Shown here piece by piece: positions 7,634 through 14,783 of a DNA stretch of 26,803 nt. Origin of the DNA: Bacillota bacterium. GTDB lineage: Bacteria; Bacillota; Clostridia; Oscillospirales; Acutalibacteraceae. The position numbers and the translations under genes were made by a program. Each line of letters opens with the position of its first letter. The first letter of the stretch is position 1. Where the stretch lies: positions 1-26,803 of the forward strand of contig JAEWBE010000048.1 in NCBI GenBank assembly GCA_023391275.1, given 5' to 3'. The notes beneath the pieces were generated by a model that worked only from the letters and a program-made list of their open reading frames with translations, searched no databases and was not told the origin of the DNA.

Positions 7634-7662
7634 GTCCGATTATACCTCCTAAATTACTTACA

Positions 7663-7691
7663 ATATTACCATCACGAATGCCTACAATCAA
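7663..7691 (-). promoter_or_regulatory. Candidate promoter of azlCD
   Basis: On the - strand TTGATT (7691-7686) is separated by 17 bp from TAATAT (7668-7663), followed by about 30 bases to the AzlC start. The MocR-type operator lies six bases upstream of this -35 box, an activator-like position. Confidence 0.6.
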
Positions 7692-7697
7692 CTTGTT

Positions 7698-7716
7698 AAT
7701 TGTATGTATTACAATT
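7698..7716. promoter_or_regulatory. Putative MocR operator upstream of azlC
   Basis: The near-palindrome AATTGTATGTATTACAATT. Its 17-bp core, read on the other strand, matches the site at 9250-9266 upstream of the MocR gene at 16 of 17 positions. Finding the same rare sequence before both neighbouring units suggests one regulator binds both. Confidence 0.65.
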
Positions 7717-7773
7717 TTGTGGGCGGTATAATAATCAATAGGTTTTATAATCTTAGTTCCTTTTATAAAACAT

Positions 7774-7830
7774 TATAAAAAGCAAAAGAGTGTAGCAACT
7801 TTAAAAGCCGCCGCACTCGTTTGCTTTTTT
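7774..7830 (-). terminator. Terminator after the MocR gene
   Basis: On the - strand a GCAAACGAGTGCGGC arm near 7824-7808 pairs imperfectly with a GTAGCAAC-side arm whose - strand reads GTTGCTACACTCTTTTGC, followed by TTTTTATAATG. The 5' side also carries an A-run, so the + strand has a T-run and the structure could act both ways. Confidence 0.65.
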
Positions 7831-7835
7831 GCATT

Positions 7836-9224
7836 TTAGTTTTGAAGATAATTAGATACTATACGTAGTCCATCTTCTAATTCTTCCATGTTACGAGTTG
7901 AAGAAAGCGCTATTCTGAGGCCAGAATAATTTTTGCTTTTCGAAATAAGAAATCGATTTGAAGAAAAGACCTGAACTCCTAATGATTGTAATTCTGCTTC
8001 ACATTTATTGGCCATATTGCTTGATTCAAGCGGAATAAAGCGAAAGAAACTAAGAGGATTGCCTTTTTGAACTGAAAAATACTTTTTAAATAGGTTGTTG
8101 GCATTTTGAGCTAATTTTATTTTTTCATTGCATATTTTATTCGCTTTTCCTGAAACAATTAAACTGGATATAATTTCAGCATCCAAGGATGATGTTTTTA
8201 CATTAATATTATATAATGAATTCTTAATTCTCGATGAAAAGTGATCACCATAGACAATATACGCAATGCGCAATCCTGAACATATCGATTTTCCTGTTCC
8301 ACAGATATAAACACTTTGTTCAGGTACTAGTTGAAAAATCGGTTGTTTATAATCAGAATTATATGCTTTTGATAGGAATGCCATTGTATCGTCTTCAATA
8401 AGAATCAACTGATATTCTTCTATAATATCGCTAATTTCTTTTTTTCTGCGATTCGTCATTTCAATAGCCGTGGGATTACTGCATGACGGCATCAGATAAA
8501 TCCCTTTTATAGCAAATTTATTGCATAGATCTATTAACTCAGAAGGAATAATCCCATCTTCATCCATAAAAACAGGCAATAACTGCAAATGAAGCATTTT
8601 GGCGAGCTCTATAAAATTAGAATAGGTTAAGTAGTCTGTTGCAATATAGTCTCCTGGTTCAAAAAGAGCAGTCAATGCGATTGCCAATGCGTTTTGTGAA
8701 CCTGATACTACGGATACATGTTCCAGATCGACATGAATACCAAATTGAGCCATCCAGATAAGTGCGGCTTGCCTATGATGTGGCAGGCCATCTGGATAAT
8801 TATAGTTCATGAGGACAGTCAAATCGGAAAGATGGCCTACTTTTTGGATGGTTTTATTTAACATACCGTTTGTCTGCTCAAATGAATGAACCATACCTAA
8901 TTCTATTAATTCCTTTTTGCCTGAATCAGAGGATATAGTAATTGATTTAGCTGCATGTGGAGATACAAATGTGCCGCTTCCGATTATTGTATAGATTAAT
9001 CCACGACGTTCACATAATTTATATGCACGAGTGATCGTTGTAAAGTTTAAATCAAGATAATCGGCTAACTCTCTTTGGGGTGGCAACTTTGTATCAGGAG
9101 CAATAAAACCACTTTTTATATCATTTTCCAATAAATCGGCAATGGATTGATAATAGGGGCGCTTTAGATGACTTGGATCAGGTTTCCAACCCATTGGATA
9201 GTTATCAAATGAATTTATCGGCAT
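7836..9224 (-). CDS. MocR-type transcriptional regulator (GntR HTH + PLP aminotransferase-like domain)
   Basis: A 462-residue protein. The N-terminal winged helix covers about residues 25-90 with the GntR pattern YYQSIADLLENDIKSG, LPPQRELADYL and TTITRAYKLCERRGLI. The rest is a fold-type I aminotransferase-like domain with SGSQNALA, the SCSNPTAIEMTNRRK substrate/PLP region, LIEDDTMAFL and a probable PLP lysine in GTGKSICSGLR. Such regulators sense PLP or amino compounds. ATG at 9224 is chosen because TGAGGT lies eight bases before it; the frame is open upstream to 9287, but that start would lie inside the operator/promoter region. It probably controls azlCD and itself. It is absent from the right arm. 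Confidence 0.9.
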   Translation of the reverse strand: MPINSFDNYPMGWKPDPSHLKRPYYQSIADLLENDIKSGFIAPDTKLPPQRELADYLDLNFTTITRAYKLCERRGLIYTIIGSGTFVSPHAAKSITISSDSGKKELIELGMVHSFEQTNGMLNKTIQKVGHLSDLTVLMNYNYPDGLPHHRQAALIWMAQFGIHVDLEHVSVVSGSQNALAIALTALFEPGDYIATDYLTYSNFIELAKMLHLQLLPVFMDEDGIIPSELIDLCNKFAIKGIYLMPSCSNPTAIEMTNRRKKEISDIIEEYQLILIEDDTMAFLSKAYNSDYKQPIFQLVPEQSVYICGTGKSICSGLRIAYIVYGDHFSSRIKNSLYNINVKTSSLDAEIISSLIVSGKANKICNEKIKLAQNANNLFKKYFSVQKGNPLSFFRFIPLESSNMANKCEAELQSLGVQVFSSNRFLISKSKNYSGLRIALSSTRNMEELEDGLRIVSNYLQN

Positions 9225-9249
9225 CAAAATCAACCTCATTCTAATTTTT

Positions 9250-9293
9250 ATTGTAATATATACAATTTTATCATCGACTGTATGCATTTACAA
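9250..9293 (-). promoter_or_regulatory. MocR gene promoter with operator over the -10 region
   Basis: On the - strand TTGTAA (9293-9288), 17 bp, then TAAAAT (9270-9265) form a good promoter. The operator ATTGTAATATATACAAT (+ strand, 9250-9266) overlaps the -10 end and the start-site region, a position expected to repress. A related sequence, TTGTAAATGCATACA on the - strand, spans the -35 box (9293-9279), giving the paired-site layout common for MocR proteins. Confidence 0.6.
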
Positions 9294-9299
9294 CGTTAA

Positions 9300-9604
9300 A
9301 ATTAAATTATGAGGTGTTAGCGTAAAAACATCCTTACTGGACAGTTTTATAAACATGACAAGCTATACTCTTGTAAAATAAGGAAGTTCTTTAAGCAGAA
9401 ACAAACCCGTGAAAACAAATAGGAGCTTGCGAAACTACATAGTAAGCGGCGAGGGAGTTTTGCGGTACGCACAGGAATTTCTTCAATTGCTTTCCACTTA
9501 AGTTCAGGCGGCATATCGACTTGCTGCAAATCAAAGTGAACCCAAACCGACTCATAAAAAGCATTATACTTACAATATGCCATTCTTCCTCTTCGAGAAA
9601 TATT
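9300..9604. other. Left-arm-only spacer with possible decayed coding sequence
   Basis: No gene can be assigned. On the - strand two short overlapping frames exist (9612-9391 and 9583-9347). The second contains a protein-like stretch (WVHFDLQQVDMPPELKW, then IEEIPVRTAKLPRRLL), and moving from one frame to the other gives a longer protein-like run, so this may be a frameshifted remnant. I do not recognise the family. The right arm goes from the LysR stop directly into the HxlR fragment and lacks it. Confidence 0.35.
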
Positions 9605-10498
9605 TCACCCAAGGTTTAACGCAGTTACATATTGCTGTGCATACTCTTTTAATATTTTTATATGAGTAAAATCTTGATATTTCTTTTTATATATAATATC
9701 TACTTTCCAAGCAAAAGAATCTTCAAATGGTACTGCGACAAGATTATTAAATGGCATATCAGCGCTAATTAAATCAACGATCACTGATAATCCCATTTTT
9801 TGGGACGTAAGTTTATGACAAAGACTAAAACCACTGGTATGAAATATTATGTCAGGTTCAAAACCATTTTCTATACATTTTTCTTGTACTAAATTATTGA
9901 TTTTAAAAGCTTTTGACTCTAATATTAAAGGTTCCCCTTGCAAATCAGAAAACCGAACAGATGATTTTTGGGCTAATGGATGCTCTTTATAAACAAGTAA
10001 ACTTACTGTAGATGAAAAAAGTGGGAATATATCCAAATCAGGGTTTTTTGATGGACATATAGCAAACCCAATGTCGCAATTACCATTTTCAATTTCCTGT
10101 TCTACAAAAACGTCTGGGTATTCCGTATAGTCTAGCATTGTGTTTGGGTGTTCTTTTTCAAAATCAAAAATAAATTCCGGACCTAAAATGCGCAACACAC
10201 CGAAAGCACTGCATATGTGTATATATCCCCGATCATGTTGTTTTATCAGTTCCAGCTCTGCCTTTACACTATTAAAATTTTGTATCAAATCTTGTGATCT
10301 TTTATACAGACATTCTCCATATGGCGTCAAGACAACGCCGTTTGGTGTACGTTTAAATAAAGTAACTCCTAGCTCTGACTCTAAAGACTTCATCCGCTTG
10401 CTGAGGCCCTGAGGAGAAATGAAGATCTTTGCAGCAGTCTTCGTAAGGCTCTTATTTTCACAGACTTCCTTAAACCGAATCAAGTCTTTTATATCCAT
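9605..10498 (-). CDS. LysR-type transcriptional regulator (left copy)
   Basis: A 297-residue LysR regulator of normal length. The N-terminal HTH spans about residues 1-60 (FKEVCENKSLTKTAAKIF, SPQGLSKRMKSLESELG, LFKRTPNGVVLTPYG). The periplasmic-binding-like effector domain follows from about 90 to 295. AAAGGAG seven bases before ATG fixes the start. It is transcribed away from the riboswitch at 10844, so the 350-bp spacer is a divergent control region. The right copy (18670-19563) is more than 90 percent identical by eye. Its effector is unknown; targets may be the arm genes or the unit behind the riboswitch. Confidence 0.93.
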   Translation of the reverse strand: MDIKDLIRFKEVCENKSLTKTAAKIFISPQGLSKRMKSLESELGVTLFKRTPNGVVLTPYGECLYKRSQDLIQNFNSVKAELELIKQHDRGYIHICSAFGVLRILGPEFIFDFEKEHPNTMLDYTEYPDVFVEQEIENGNCDIGFAICPSKNPDLDIFPLFSSTVSLLVYKEHPLAQKSSVRFSDLQGEPLILESKAFKINNLVQEKCIENGFEPDIIFHTSGFSLCHKLTSQKMGLSVIVDLISADMPFNNLVAVPFEDSFAWKVDIIYKKKYQDFTHIKILKEYAQQYVTALNLG

Positions 10499-10843
10499 TG
10501 GAAACTCCTTTTTATATTATAAAAACTATTATTAATATTTATTATACATCATTGGATCATGGAATTGAACTAAAAATCATTGAAGCTTTAACTTGTCTTA
10601 AGCATTTGAATTTATATAGGAAAAATAACATTCAAGGAAAGTAACGTGAATATAGTGTAAACCAATTGGTGATACTCATAAGCCAAACGATTATTCTAAT
10701 CTGAAAAAACTTGTAATATACTTCTTTTGTAGTGTGATAAACGAAGTTTAGAACATTACAATCGACAACAGCCCGACGTCTTTCAGCCATGCAGAAAACT
10801 GAGCGATTGGGCAGGTCTTTTAAGACATAAATGTTATAAATAA
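10499..10843. promoter_or_regulatory. Divergent control region between lysR and the c-di-GMP riboswitch (left)
   Basis: This stretch has no gene and is well conserved with 18300-18669. Visible elements: a TATAAT-like -10 box for lysR near 10545 on the - strand, the palindrome ACCAATTGGT near 10660, an ATAAG-N7-TTAT dyad (T-N11-A type, possible LysR box) near 10678-10694, and the dyad TTGTAGTGT/ACATTACAA at 10727-10761. Its mirror is TTGTAG/CTACAA at 18382-18416. I could not find a convincing promoter for the riboswitch itself. Confidence 0.5.
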
Positions 10844-10920
10844 CTTAGCAAACCCGTCGAAAGACGGTGACGCAAAGCTACGGGTCTAATGTTTTTACAA
10901 CGATGACCGCCGGGTTGCAT
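10844..10920 (+). promoter_or_regulatory. c-di-GMP-I (GEMM) riboswitch, left copy
   Basis: The GEMM-I features appear in order: GCAAACCCG, a P2 hairpin CCGTC-GAAA-GACGG with its GNRA tetraloop, the conserved TGACGCAAAGCTACGGG, TCTAA, a variable P3 hairpin, and the closing CCGCCGGGTTGC that pairs with the 5' GCAAACCC. This family binds cyclic di-GMP and controls the downstream transcript. It is followed at once by a terminator hairpin and points at the sigma/recombinase core. The right copy is almost identical across this element. Confidence 0.92.
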
Positions 10921-10921
10921 G

Positions 10922-10957
10922 AGGTCAAGATCTATAGCGGTCTTGACCTTTCTATTT
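10922..10957 (+). terminator. Terminator directly after the left riboswitch
   Basis: AGGTCAAGA pairs with TCTTGACCT around an 11-base loop, followed by TTCTATTT. It begins three bases after the riboswitch closing stem, so it is the likely expression platform. Whether ligand turns it on or off is not clear, as no direct overlap with P1 is visible. Confidence 0.75.
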
Positions 10958-10994
10958 GCATAAATGTTTGTTTGCCAGATTTACAAAAAAAAAC

Positions 10995-11072
10995 GTAAGT
11001 TTGGCGGGTTTATTTCCATGCCTAAATAAATAACGTACCCTCCGAACTTACAGGTTTGGAGGGCGTTTTTTA
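10995..11072 (+). promoter_or_regulatory. Two mutually exclusive hairpins downstream of the left riboswitch
   Basis: GTAAGTTTGGCGGG (10995-11008) can pair with CCCTCCGAACTTAC (11038-11051), 13 of 14 positions. The same 3' arm can instead start a terminator: CCCTCCGAAC (11038-11047) with GTTTGGAGGG (11054-11063) and then CGTTTTTTAT. The mirror region 18056-18137 keeps both pairings despite changed bases. Read on the - strand, the long stem ends in nine T residues and could terminate transcripts leaving the core. Confidence 0.65.
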
Positions 11073-11098
11073 TGTGTGCTCATTATACCATAGTCGGA

Positions 11099-11141
11099 CG
11101 ACCGCTGTTCGTCAGTGGTCGGGCGTGATGAAGCGGACATC
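11099..11141 (+). promoter_or_regulatory. Conserved hairpin plus 20-base motif at the end of an arm homology block
   Basis: CGACCGCT and AGTGGTCG form a stem around GTTCGTC, followed by GGCGTGATGAAGCGGACATC. The mirror at 17984-18025 has a perfect CGACCGCT/AGCGGTCG stem, a different loop and the same tail with one change. Arm similarity is lost just after it until about 11266. Bases 11142-11265 hold no gene. Confidence 0.5.
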
Positions 11142-11269
11142 TATCGGCCTTATCCCGTTTTAATTGGTAATTCGTCAAAAAAAGTCTGCATAGTCCTAAG
11201 GATAACTCTGTCCACCAACAGAAATCCATAGGATATAAAAACAGAATATACACGTTCACCTTTTCCCAA

Positions 11270-11306
11270 AAGGCTCATTTAGGTTATGCCCAAGTGGGTC
11301 TTTTTT
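11270..11306 (+). terminator. Terminator/attenuator upstream of the left sigma-like gene
   Basis: GGCTCATTTAGG and CCCAAGTGGGTC form a G-U rich stem followed by TTTTTT. The mirror hairpin at 17817-17855 has a longer stem with covarying changes. It would stop read-through from the riboswitch side before the sigma-like gene. Confidence 0.7.
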
Positions 11307-11398
11307 GCCGTTCAAAGGGACATTCAGCACGCTGCCGCTCCCCACCTTTCTCTGTTTCGATTTGCCAAAACCCAGGAATCGAAATGGAGGAATATAAA

Positions 11399-11824
11399 AT
11401 GGTCAAGATCAATTTGCGGAAATATTATCCCGATTTCTATACCACCGACTGCATCATCGAAGTGCCGGACGAAGTTGCGGCGCTCATGAATTCCTATGAA
11501 CATGCCGAAGCCGCCTATTATCTGCGGAGATACCGCCATAAGGCGTATTATTCTCTGGATCGCGACGACGGCATCGAACATGACATCCTGTTCGTGTCCC
11601 TGTCCCCCTGTGAAATCTATGAGCGTAAAGTTACGGTCGAGCAACTCCACGCCGCCATCGCCGCTCTGCCGGACAAACAGGCTAAACGCATCTATGCTCA
11701 TTACATACTCGGTGTCAGTCAAGCTGATATTGCGCGGACAGAAGGCGTGGACGTCCGGAATGTACGCAAGTCAATCAGGAAGGGTCTTCGGAGCATGGAA
11801 ATCTTTTTGAAAAATGACCGTTAG
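11399..11824 (+). CDS. Small sigma-70-like factor of mobile-element type
   Basis: A 141-residue protein beginning MVKINLRKYYPDFYTTDC. The C-terminal half is a sigma region 4-like helix-turn-helix (IAALPDKQAKRIYAHY, GVSQADIARTEGV, RKSIRKGLRSME). Proteins of this kind are common next to serine recombinases in clostridial conjugative and mobilisable elements, where they are thought to regulate the element. ATG at 11399 is preferred over the open extension to 11294 because GGAGGA lies seven bases before it. The paralogue at 17286-17711 is alike up to the HTH, where the recognition helices differ (VRNVRKSIRKG here, KAVIGEAIDRG there), suggesting different DNA targets. Confidence 0.85.
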   Translation: MVKINLRKYYPDFYTTDCIIEVPDEVAALMNSYEHAEAAYYLRRYRHKAYYSLDRDDGIEHDILFVSLSPCEIYERKVTVEQLHAAIAALPDKQAKRIYAHYILGVSQADIARTEGVDVRNVRKSIRKGLRSMEIFLKNDR

Positions 11825-12257
11825 GTGTATCCTGACAGGCCCCAAAAATGAAAAGGTTTATGAGGGAGATATTTTTCCCTGTTGTAACTTGAAAATTGAA
11901 TAAAGGACAAGCCGGATACATACCGCAAGCAGCGGCATACAGGGAGCCAGGCGGCGGGTGCGCCGCGATCTTTCCTTGCGCGGGAGAGGGTGATTGATTT
12001 TCAGCGTAACGGAAAGGGAGCGAAAAACACCAGCACCGCAAGCAGAGCAGCGTCCGACAGACGCAGGCAGTTCTGCGGCAAGTACCTGTATGTAATGAAA
12101 CTTCCGTTCAGTCACAGTCCGAGCGTGATAAAACCGTCGCAGGCAATGAGAACGGCCCACCATCAGCATGGGGGAGGTGCAATTCCTATGGTAACAGGTA
12201 CGCCGCCTGTTCGTCCGGAATGTCTGTAAATAAAAACGCAAATCGAAACAAAGGGAC
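11825..12257 (+). repeat. Conserved non-coding leader between sigma gene and tnpW (left)
   Basis: About 430 bp lie between the sigma-like gene and the tnpW hairpin. They are about 90 percent identical to 16848-17285 on the other strand. No convincing gene is present: the short frames here and in the mirror are shifted against each other by indels, while the DNA is conserved, which argues for RNA or DNA function. The end contains GCAAATCGAAACAAAGGG (12238-12255), the inverse of a TCTGTTTCGATTTGC stretch near 11351-11365, so inverted copies bracket the sigma gene and leader. Confidence 0.5.
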
Positions 12258-12323
12258 AGCCGCACCATAATTGTTTCGCTTTTCCCACAAGAGCAGTGCA
12301 AATACGAAATATCCGGTGCGGCT
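12258..12323 (+). promoter_or_regulatory. Leader hairpin before tnpW (left)
   Basis: AGCCGCACC (12258-12266) pairs with GGTGCGGCT (12315-12323) across a 48-base loop, 27 bases before the tnpW start. The mirror at 16791-16847 has AGCCGCGCCGA/TCGGCGCGGCT, where an A-T pair becomes G-C. Arm identity ends inside this stem. Confidence 0.5.
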
Positions 12324-12350
12324 ACATTTTATCTGGACGGAGGCATAAAG

Positions 12351-12548
12351 ATGGAAAGCACGAAAACTGCTGCCTGCAACAGTAATATACCGCCCGGCGC
12401 TTCCGGGTGCAATCGTTTAGACAAAACATCTACCTATAAGGTAGACGGCAAGACTTTCATTGTCGAACCTGTTTTTCAAGCAGAAGGGCATGACACGCTG
12501 GGAACTATTTTAATGAGACTGATGAGGGCCGACGCAGATCGGCTTTGA
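12351..12548 (+). CDS. tnpW: TnpW-like transposon protein (left)
   Basis: A 65-residue protein with GGAGG seven bases before ATG. The core STYKVDGKTFIVEPVFQAEG followed by DTLGTILMRLM resembles the small TnpW proteins next to TnpX-type recombinases in Tn4451-like elements, whose role is unsettled. It sits about 100 bp upstream of a recombinase in the same orientation. The counterpart at 16558-16743 shares the TLYRVTSVF-type core but is otherwise quite different, so these are paralogues rather than recent copies. Confidence 0.65.
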   Translation: MESTKTAACNSNIPPGASGCNRLDKTSTYKVDGKTFIVEPVFQAEGHDTLGTILMRLMRADADRL

Positions 12549-12645
12549 TGTTAAGTGATAACGCGGCAAGCGTGACAATCGGCGGTCGATATGGTATACC
12601 TTACCCTGTAAATACTGCTTATTTGACTGCCGGAAAGGAGAATTT

Positions 12646-13092
12646 ATGAAACGGTCAAATAAGAGAAAGAACCGGGAAGACACAGCCTTCCTTTATGAGC
12701 GGCTGTCACGCGATGACAACCTTGAGGGTGAAAGCTACAGCATCAGCAATCAGAAAAAACTTTTAATCAAGGTTGCCAAAGAAAAGGGATATACCAACCT
12801 TGTCCACTTCTCGGACGATGGCATTTCCGGCGTCACAATGGAGCGACCCGGTTTTGTTGCGATGATTCAGGAACTTGAGGAAGGTCATGCGGCGGCTGTT
12901 TTCGTAAAGGATATGTCACGTTTGGGCAGAAACTACATTGAGGTTGGAAAGCTCACAGAGGAATTTCTCCCCGACCACGACATAAGGCTTGTCGCGGTCT
13001 CAGACAGTGTGGATACTGCCGAGGGAGAAAATGAACTGACACCGATCCGCAATTTGTTCAAGAGCATACATCATTCGGGAATGCCGTGCTGA
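12646..13092 (+). pseudogene. Large serine recombinase, truncated after the catalytic domain
   Basis: The 148 codons cover the resolvase catalytic domain of a TnpX/TndX-like recombinase: catalytic Ser21 in YERLSRDD, FSDDGISGVTMERPGF near 61, VFVKDMSRLGRNY near 85 and VAVSDSVDTAEGENE near 117. After TPIRNLF (about 13062) it should continue as NEW(Y/F)ARD; instead ten unrelated codons lead to a stop. The zinc-ribbon and DNA-binding domains are missing, so it cannot recombine alone. AAAGGAG supports the start. It faces the 3' end of the - strand recombinase pair with 32 bp between, so the core junction lies at about 13062-13124. It is a different paralogue from those two. Confidence 0.85.
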
Positions 13093-13124
13093 AAAATACT
13101 CAAAACCTGTAAGTCGGCCTGTTT

Positions 13125-14783
13125 TCATCGCATATCATATTCCCGGTTGACCTGTCCGACAAAACGATAGAACACTTTCACATCCTGCCTGCGCTTTCCG
13201 TCAACAACGGTACGTTCACCAATTTCAATGTGGTCTATCAGTTCATCGATGGTTTCCCGGTCAAGTTCCTGTAAGTTCAGATATTTGCGAATCGCCGCCA
13301 CCCAATTCTGAATGTCGGTGGCATCCTGATCGGATTTTTTAACTTCGGACAGAAGAGCGTCAAGGCGTTCCGCTTTGATAAGGCGCTCCTGTTCGTTTTT
13401 CGTTATCAGCACCGAGAAGGTGCTTTCGTTGACCGCTCCGCTAACTTTATCCTCATAGAGCTTTGCGGGCATACTTTCCAGCTCCTGCAAGCGGCGGCGC
13501 AGTTTGCCGATTTCCTGACGGGTATTCACCATGCGCTGCTCATCGTACTGCTCCATCCGGCGTTTGAGCTTCTCCACCGCTCCGGCCTCGTCCAGCGTGA
13601 CGGCCTCGGCGTCCGCTTTGATTTCAGCCATTACGATCCGCGCCAGCGTCATTTCATAGATCCGGTGCCAGGAACAAACGCTCCGGCCTGACTGGATGTA
13701 TCTCTCACAGCAGTATGAAACATAGCGTTTTACGGTGCCGTTTTTACGGCGATGCGTTTCCGTATTTGCGGCAAGCGGACCTTTGCAGTCGGCGCAAACC
13801 AGCTTACCGGAGAAAAGGCTTCGGGTCGGCTTTCGGTTGTTCGCAGCACGGCGCTTTGCGTTAAGGTTGATCTCCTGCACGGCCTCCCATTCTTCCGGAG
13901 TAATAATTGCCTCGTGGGTTGCCTCACACCGTATCCACTCGGATTCCGGCTTATAAATCATCGTGCCGTCCTTATAGGAACGGGAGCCAGTATAGTTCAT
14001 AAGCAGGTTTCCAAGGTAGACCTCGCTGTTCAGAAGATTTTTTGCGGTTGTGCAGGTCCAGAGCTGAGAATATTGGCATTCGCCGGTTCCGTACAGGCTG
14101 TGCCAGTACCCGCGCGGGGAAAGAATGGCGTCCAAGTTGAAAGCGGCGGCAATTTTGCCGTAGGCCGTGCCGTCCCGCCGCATGGAAAAGGCTCTGCGTA
14201 CCACGGCGGCGGAGTATTCGTCGATCACCAGCTTGTGCTTGTCGTCCTCGCTTTTGCGATAACCGTAAGGAGCGTAAGCGGAAAGAAACTGCCCGATTTT
14301 CATTTTGGCGTACCGCACGGATTTAATTTTGTTGCTCAAATCCTTCAAATGGTAGTCGTTCATCAAGCTGCGAAAATGGAGCATGTCGGTGTTGTCGCCC
14401 TCGGTGTCCAGACAATCCAGCACGGAAACGAAGCGGCACCCAAAGGAGGGGAACACAACATCTGTGTACCGGCCCACCTCCACAAAGTCGCGCCCCAACC
14501 GGGACAGATCTTTGACAAGGATCAGGTTGATAACGCCTTTTCGGGCGTCCTCCAGCATTTCCAGAAAACCGGGGCGCTGGAAGTTGCCGCCGCTGTATCC
14601 GTCGTCGGCGTATGTTTTCACCTCGGTCCAGCCGTTCAGCATCACAAATTTGGAGAGGATTTCCCGCTGATTCTCAATGCTGACGGATTCATCGGCGGGG
14701 ATGTAGCTTTTTGCTTTTGCGGAATTGGAAGCGTCATCCACGCTTAGACGGCAGTAGATGCCGACCTTATACAGCTTTTTCAT
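13125..14783 (-). CDS. Large serine recombinase (second of the coupled pair)
   Basis: A 552-residue full-length large serine recombinase. The N-terminal catalytic domain has Ser14 in GIYCRLSVDD, TYADDGYSGGNFQRPGF and ILVKDLSRLGRDF. The recombinase domain follows (YAPYGYRKSEDD), then a zinc ribbon with CADC near 335 and later cysteines, and a coiled-coil C-terminus (LKRRMEQYDEQ region to about 460). It has an unusual insert, SNSAKAKSYIPADE, just after the catalytic serine region. Its start overlaps the stop of the upstream recombinase by 17 bp, so the two are translationally coupled. Base composition is richer in G+C than the arms. It probably integrates, excises or inverts the element. Confidence 0.9.
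   Translation of the reverse strand: MKKLYKVGIYCRLSVDDASNSAKAKSYIPADESVSIENQREILSKFVMLNGWTEVKTYADDGYSGGNFQRPGFLEMLEDARKGVINLILVKDLSRLGRDFVEVGRYTDVVFPSFGCRFVSVLDCLDTEGDNTDMLHFRSLMNDYHLKDLSNKIKSVRYAKMKIGQFLSAYAPYGYRKSEDDKHKLVIDEYSAAVVRRAFSMRRDGTAYGKIAAAFNLDAILSPRGYWHSLYGTGECQYSQLWTCTTAKNLLNSEVYLGNLLMNYTGSRSYKDGTMIYKPESEWIRCEATHEAIITPEEWEAVQEINLNAKRRAANNRKPTRSLFSGKLVCADCKGPLAANTETHRRKNGTVKRYVSYCCERYIQSGRSVCSWHRIYEMTLARIVMAEIKADAEAVTLDEAGAVEKLKRRMEQYDEQRMVNTRQEIGKLRRRLQELESMPAKLYEDKVSGAVNESTFSVLITKNEQERLIKAERLDALLSEVKKSDQDATDIQNWVAAIRKYLNLQELDRETIDELIDHIEIGERTVVDGKRRQDVKVFYRFVGQVNREYDMR

Larger units (their letters stand above)
1..12266. repeat. Left arm of a giant imperfect inverted repeat
   Basis: This stretch matches the reverse complement of about 16791-26157 in blocks: 1-2900 with 26157-23261, 3795-4123 with 22945-22622, 5379-6480 with parts of 21923-19567, 9605-11141 with 19563-17984, and 11266-12266 with 17857-16838. 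Between the blocks lie arm-specific insertions and deletions: an IS element, an alcohol dehydrogenase, the azlCD-MocR segment and about 1.2 kb of hydrogenase. The arms carry many substitutions, so they have either diverged since duplication or come from two related loci. Block edges were judged by eye. Confidence 0.85.

Noticed and set aside
11990..12229. Possible small protein in the sigma-tnpW leader (with MKLPFSHSPSV in frame)
   Set aside because: The mirror leader shows indels that change the frame while the DNA stays conserved, so coding is unlikely; treated as a structured or non-coding leader.
13752..14747. A 331-codon open frame on the + strand opposite the serine recombinase gene
   Set aside because: It is antisense to a recombinase with full catalytic and zinc-ribbon motifs, has no ribosome site or recognisable domain, and G+C-rich genes commonly leave long open frames on the opposite strand.
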